Of a stretch of DNA of 64,000 bases, positions 59,288 to 64,000 are shown piece after piece. Below the pieces are notes generated by a model. It was not told the DNA's origin and did no database searches. It saw only the letters and a program-made list of their open reading frames with translations. The stretch's first letter is position 1. Each line of letters begins with the position of its first letter. The stretch is from Coriolopsis trogii (taxonomy: Eukaryota; Basidiomycota; Agaricomycetes; Polyporales; Polyporaceae): assembly GCA_020543525.1 (NCBI GenBank), contig JAHYIO010000042.1, positions 124,001 to 188,000 of the forward strand, in the 5' to 3' direction. The translations under genes and the position numbers were made by a program.

Positions 59288-61441
59288 ATGTGGCTCCTCA
59301 GCACGGATCGAGCGGAATTATACTACTGCATAGGACCCGAGGCCATCAGCGAGCCTGGATATGCCATTCTATCCCACGTATGGAGCGAGGACGAGGAGAC
59401 CTTCCAGGATCTACAGGATATGCGGATCGAATGCGATGAGTTACGGGAGCCGCGATCCTCATCCCACTATCCAACCGAGAAGGCCTGGAGGAGACGTGGA
59501 GGGTACTCGACGAAACTGGAGGAGGCCCAGGAGAGACATGGCCTATCGGGAAGAAATCCTCGCGACCTCGCGTGCTCCAAGATCCGAGAATGCTGCTTGC
59601 TCGCGGAGAGGCACGGCTACAAGTGGGTGTGGATCGACACCTGCTGCATCGACAAAACGAGCAGCTCAGAACTCTCTGAGGCGATCAACTCAATGTATCG
59701 CTACTACGCTCTATCTGCCGTTTGCTACGCGTACTTGGCGGACGTACGTACCGGTCGAACATCTCGCCTGGGGCAGGAGTCTTGGAGAGCGAGACTCAAT
59801 CGTGGTCGGTGGTATGAGAGGGGTTGGACGCTGCAGGAGCTGATTGCTCCTCCCTTTCTCCTCTTTGTGTCACAGTCATGGGACGTCCTTGGATCGAAGT
59901 ATGACCTCGCTGAGAATGTTGAAGAGAATACACGGGTCCCTGCGAGTCTACTGCGCATGGAGAGCCGTCTCTCTGATTTCAGCGTTGCTCAGCGGATGTC
60001 CTGGGCCTCTTCGCGGAAGACTACGCGTCTCGAGGACGAAGCGTACTCGCTGCTGGGTATCTTCGATGTCAACATGCCGACGCTCTATGGCGAGGGTCGA
60101 AAAGCGTTCAGACGCTTGCAAGAGGAGATCATGAAGCAGTCCCCCGACACGACTCTCTTCGCATGGGATGTCCCTCACCAGGATGCCCTGTTCGCCACCC
60201 GTCCTAGCGACTTCTCCAGCTGTAGACATGTACGATATCGTAGCCCGGGTCCTTCCAGTGAAAGCTCAGCGCAATACTCGGTGAGTTGCACTTCCTCCGT
60301 GCGTCCAACCTTCTCCCCAAATACTAGGCTCATGTAGGCTTGGTAGATGACGACGTTGGTGGCGGGCAAGTCAAGTCGGGCACCTATAAGGACGTTCACG
60401 CTCACTCCGCATGGTGTTCTTGCCCACATGCCGCTTGCCTTCGTTCCACATCTTTCTCCTCAGATCATCGCGGGCCTGGGCCTGTCCTATGATGGCCGGA
60501 TAGAGCCCGATGTTCATGGGTTATGGGTCGCTGATCTGTCCTGGTACCGCCATGAAGACACGAGGAGCTCACCGAATGAACCTGGAAGGTCGCCGCCAGA
60601 GGATTCAATCTTCCTGCTGCTCACAGAACGCAACCTGAGCGATCACGACTCCGATCGCCGTTTCTTTTCCGTCGGGGATGCATCCGCTTCGTCTTCGATC
60701 TTGTGCTATATTCGGCGTCGGGTGCAGGCCAGCATGCCTGCCAGTTGCAGAATTGAGATGATGTCCTCGCTGACTTGGAGAGAGATTTATTTGAACGCGC
60801 ATGCCGTCACCATGGAGCCCCATACTGTTATCAACAATCCCTCCACGCTCTTCCCGACCAACAGAGGCATGAATCCCCCCTTCCGTATATTTGCATCGCA
60901 CATCTATGACCCTGATTCGATGAACGGGATCCGTTGGATTGCGCTCTCCGACGGCGCACAGGCAGTGTCGTTCCAAACTAGATGGCCCAGTGCAGCCAGT
61001 GCCTATCAATGCCCCGGGCTGGACCGGACCTTCAGGACGGTATTGGTTGTATTGGGGGTATGTGTGCTACCATGCCAGCGCGATCGGCAATCACGCATTG
61101 GCGACAGGATCCAAGTTCCCCCATACTTACAGGAGTCGAGATCACACTGGGCAAAGCTTGTCGGAATCCCTTACGACCCTCTATCATCGCAGCAGGCGGA
61201 GCTCAGCTACAGAAACGGTCACGAATGTACCAGAGATCATATCACCGACCTCGGTATAAAGGAAGCTCCAGCGAGAACCCTAGTTCTTGGCAATGACAAG
61301 TGCCCGTGGTCTGTCGATCTCTGGTTTACTCGGTGTCCTATCAGCCCACGTACGACAATTGTTCCACACACCCACGTTAACGTCCCGAGTCCGCCCAACG
61401 AGTTTCGTATTGATCGGACAGTAACTGACGAGACGAACTAG
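59288..61441 (+). CDS. HET-domain protein with C-terminal module and an internal insert
   Basis: Exons 59288-60280 and 60347-61441 (66-nt phase-0 intron) encode 695 residues. Blocks: MWLLSTDRAELYY, GYAILSHVWS, then an insert of about 35 residues rich in Arg/Glu/Ser not present in the other copies, then WIDTCCIDK, ELSEAINSMYRYY, RGWTLQELIAPPF, EDEAYSLLGIFDVNMPTLYGEG and KAFRRLQEEI. The linker is LFATRPSDF. The second module has FTLTPHGVLAHMPLA, WVADLSWY, LTWREIYL, GHECTRDHITD and WFTRCPISPRTTIVPH. It is closest to the copy at 10020 (SQSWDVLGSKYDLA is shared). A stop codon ends directly at the acceptor, so the second exon must start at 60347. Confidence 0.92.
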
Positions 61442-63334
61442 TCTCGTGCTCGCCGCCGCTCAATGTTGAACTGGGCGACCGCGGCTTGATGCATTCGTAT
61501 TGCCAGCAACGGAGGAGACTTTCGCTCGATACGGCCAACGTGTATCTGCCTGTGTAGGAGTGGGTGAGGTGTATGTTCAAATCGGGGACCACGACATGGC
61601 AACTCGGTATAGCAACGAATTCGTATGGTGACCTACGCCTCAGGCCTGATTCAAAGGGACGAGTGTGACCTAAGCCGAAGAGGAAGTGCGGACCGGCTGC
61701 TAGCATAACGAGTGGCCCTGGCAATCGCGCACGCGAGCGTCATATTGAACCTCGTGCCAGGACGATCGCCATCTATACGAGTCACTGCTATCATGGCCGG
61801 ATGGATGTCATCGACGGACTCCTAGAGCAGGTGAGCACGAAACCATGTACATGAGCACTGCGGTGTTCGTGCAGGGAGCGACGAGTACATATCTGCGAGG
61901 ACAAGTGTCAGTGTGGTTTTCATGAAATAGAAAACAAGGCAGTTATCATAGGGGAATGTCAGAGAGAAGATAACACCCTGGAGAGGGCGTGGTCATGCGA
62001 GAGCGCCACAGTTCTAAGTGAAATGCGACCTCTCGTCAGAAAGAACGCAGCGATACGATACGACGGTTTTTCATCACAACAGGTGCAGATATGGAGAGTG
62101 GAGGCACCATAAGATGAGTATCAAACACGTCACTTACCTTCCAGAGTACTTCCACTCCGACTAAGGTCAATTCGTCCATGAGTAGCAGTAGTAGTCGGCG
62201 CAGATTCAGCTACACGTAGCAATTCCCATACGCCGTCATGGCATCTCCAAGTTGCAGGGCACAATTGCAGAGTAACTCCGTAAAGAAGGCAGTGGACACA
62301 AGTACCCACATTATTGCTCGTTCGCAATTCCTGGCTTCCGGTCTAGATGTCGGCGTGCAGTAACGATAGCTGGCAGGACGGAAACCCATAGAGGAGAGCA
62401 GCTGACGCGCACATATCAAAGTACCACTGGTTCACCATATTGGCGATAGGAGGTTTGGATGTATCGAGTTCGTGGCCCTGACAGAGATAGGTTGCATGCA
62501 GATGCATATGGCGGACGAGCACCAAAAAATGCAGACGCCCAACATCGCGTTGGCCAAATATGGTATCTTAGACGCCAGAACACTTTGCTCTCATACTGCC
62601 ACGTTTACGTACACCGAGGTCCATCGACGATCGTTTTCAGGACTTCAGGTCTTCGGGCTCGAGTATTATTGCTCACGGTTACTCGGTATAAATATCACCA
62701 TGCGGTTTATCTGTCCCTTGAACATCATCTTGGCGAGTTTCTATCCCGAAATCAGTATTTTGTTACAGTTGATCACCTACGTAGGTGCCGTCCCAGGTCG
62801 GCGCGTGATTTCTAACTTGGATTGATCGACATCATCACTTCCTGAACCGCTCCTTGTTACGCCGCGCTGACAACGTCCCTTAGACATAGAGCTTGACCGA
62901 GTATGACGTGCCGGCGGAAGCGGAGGGAGCAGTGCTACGCGTCGACTCCTGAGGAGCGCATCCAGGCAGACCCATCCCATGCTTGTACGCCTTTCGTCTA
63001 CGGTGATTGGATAGGACAGGTTGGGGGATTGTGTACGCGTATACTAGGTGCCATGGGCGCTCGTGTGGCAGGGCGTGTCGTCATCATCCGCTCCACTACG
63101 CCATCGACCGTTTTGTCTCAGCACTTGCCACTTTGACGAGCATCTTCTGCCAGTCCATGCGCGGTCGAGCATAATGCATGACGTCGTGGGCCCCTCGCAC
63201 AACTCCGCCTGCGTCACCGTCCTCGTTCCGCCCTATATAGCTCTTCGTCGCCGTCCGCGTCCCCCACCAATCTCTCTTCGCGCACGTTGATTCCCCTACT
63301 AATCAGCTGTACTCACGACTCTTACGACCTCGTC
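61442..63334. other. Intergenic, about 1.9 kb without a supported gene
   Basis: Frames at 62130-62327 (minus) and 62459-62825 (plus) lack motifs, and the longer plus frame starts at GTG. The last 120 bp contain a TATA-like CTATATAG at about 63232-63239 and CT-rich sequence, likely the promoter of the next gene. Confidence 0.45.
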
Positions 63335-64000
63335 ATGGAAAAGTCTGCCTCTGTCGCTGCCGCGTTCAACGCCGGCAAGCTGCCCTCTCAACAACAATTA
63401 TCCAAGGCTATCGACCACTTCCTCTCCTCGCCCTTCCTCACCAACGAGCCTTCGACCGATGTAGGCGAACTCAGTGCCCAAGGAAAGCAATTGCAAGACG
63501 ACGTCCGCGACTTGCTCACCGCATACAAGCAGCTCGGAGATCACAAGAACGGTACGCAACACGCCTACATCTCGATAGATGTCATGACTAACTACGTGTC
63601 GGTCCATAGGTGACAACATCGTGCAAGAGTCGCTCTGGCATCTCACTGAAGCCGACATTTCCAACACATCCACCTCGGCCATGGACGTCGATACCGACCA
63701 GGCCACGAAAGACTCTCGCGCCCTCGCGCATTCGCTTCGCACCCTCGTCAACATCGTCTGGGAGAATCTCTCCCAGGAGGGCCAGTCCGTCTTCCACGAC
63801 TTCGCTTCCTTCATGCGTCTCGCCCTGGCAGATGCTGCTGAGCTTGTCGGTGACAACGCTTTGAGCGCTGCCGACGCTCTTCGCGAAGTTGATAAAGATG
63901 TCGCGGATGGACAGCGCAACGAGCTCGGCATCAAACGCAAAGCAGAGGATGAGCCTGAAGATGCGGACGCCCGCGTCAAGTTTGAACGAGTCATGGACTC
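63335..64000 (+). CDS. Ham1-like / DUF5923 N-terminal domain protein (5' part)
   Basis: Exon 1 63335-63551 and exon 2 from 63610 run past the right edge; 202 codons and part of another are visible. The protein starts MEKSASVAAAFNAGKLPS and continues QQLSKAIDHFLSSPFL, ELSAQGKQLQDDVRDLLTAYKQL, HKNGDNIVQESLWHL, then helices LRTLVNIVWENLSQEGQSVFHDFASFMRLALADAAEL. This helical pattern with a LSxQGKxLxxDxRDLLxxYKQLxxxKN block resembles the fungal HAM1-like/DUF5923 N-terminal region, linked by name to hyphal-fusion biology. The match is from memory of the pattern and is moderate. The C-terminal part is outside the window. Confidence 0.6.

Overview
The window looks like nuclear DNA of a filamentous basidiomycete, probably a polypore-like Agaricomycete (inference). 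Genes are split by many short GT-AG introns, mostly 40-80 nt. The repertoire fits: a HET-domain family, a DUF6533 membrane protein, a GPI-type secreted cupredoxin, a PalB-type calpain and a karyopherin beta-2. No bacterial or plastid features were seen. All exon structures below were read by eye from splice signals, reading phase and family motifs; there is no transcript evidence.

Layout. 0-13 kb is a HET-rich, gene-poor stretch: a truncated HET gene at the left edge (-), a MITE-like element, a tRNA-Ala (-), a small secreted protein (-), a HET gene whose domain core is missing (7-8.1 kb), an inverted repeat (9.0-9.4 kb), an intact HET gene (10.0-12.0 kb) and a frameshifted relic of its 3' half (12.1-12.5 kb). 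13-23 kb holds an APH-type kinase, a cupredoxin-like protein, a HET gene (-), a GNAT acetyltransferase (-) and a second tRNA-Ala (+). 23-47 kb is a denser housekeeping block: PalB/Rim13-type calpain (+), convergent with RIT1 tRNA-modifying enzyme (-); a HAUS3-like augmin subunit (-); a DUF6533 membrane protein (+); a DUF4203 membrane protein (+); transportin/Kap104 (+); an MFS sugar transporter (-); and a large unknown membrane protein (+). 48-64 kb returns to HET genes (48.2, 52.4 and 59.3 kb, all +), interleaved with a small membrane protein and a gene carrying an eIF4E-binding motif. A Ham1/DUF5923-like gene runs off the right edge.

The most interesting signal is the HET family. Five intact copies and two damaged ones share one plan: a start at Met-Trp-Leu, a HET domain of about 270 residues, one phase-0 intron, then a second exon encoding an unnamed module of about 290-370 residues. 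That module opens with a TPHGVLA-like motif and carries a conserved H-x-C-x-x-D-H motif near its end. I know of no named domain with this pattern. With the decapitated and frameshifted copies nearby, it suggests a birth-and-death family of self/non-self or stress effectors with a possibly undescribed output domain.
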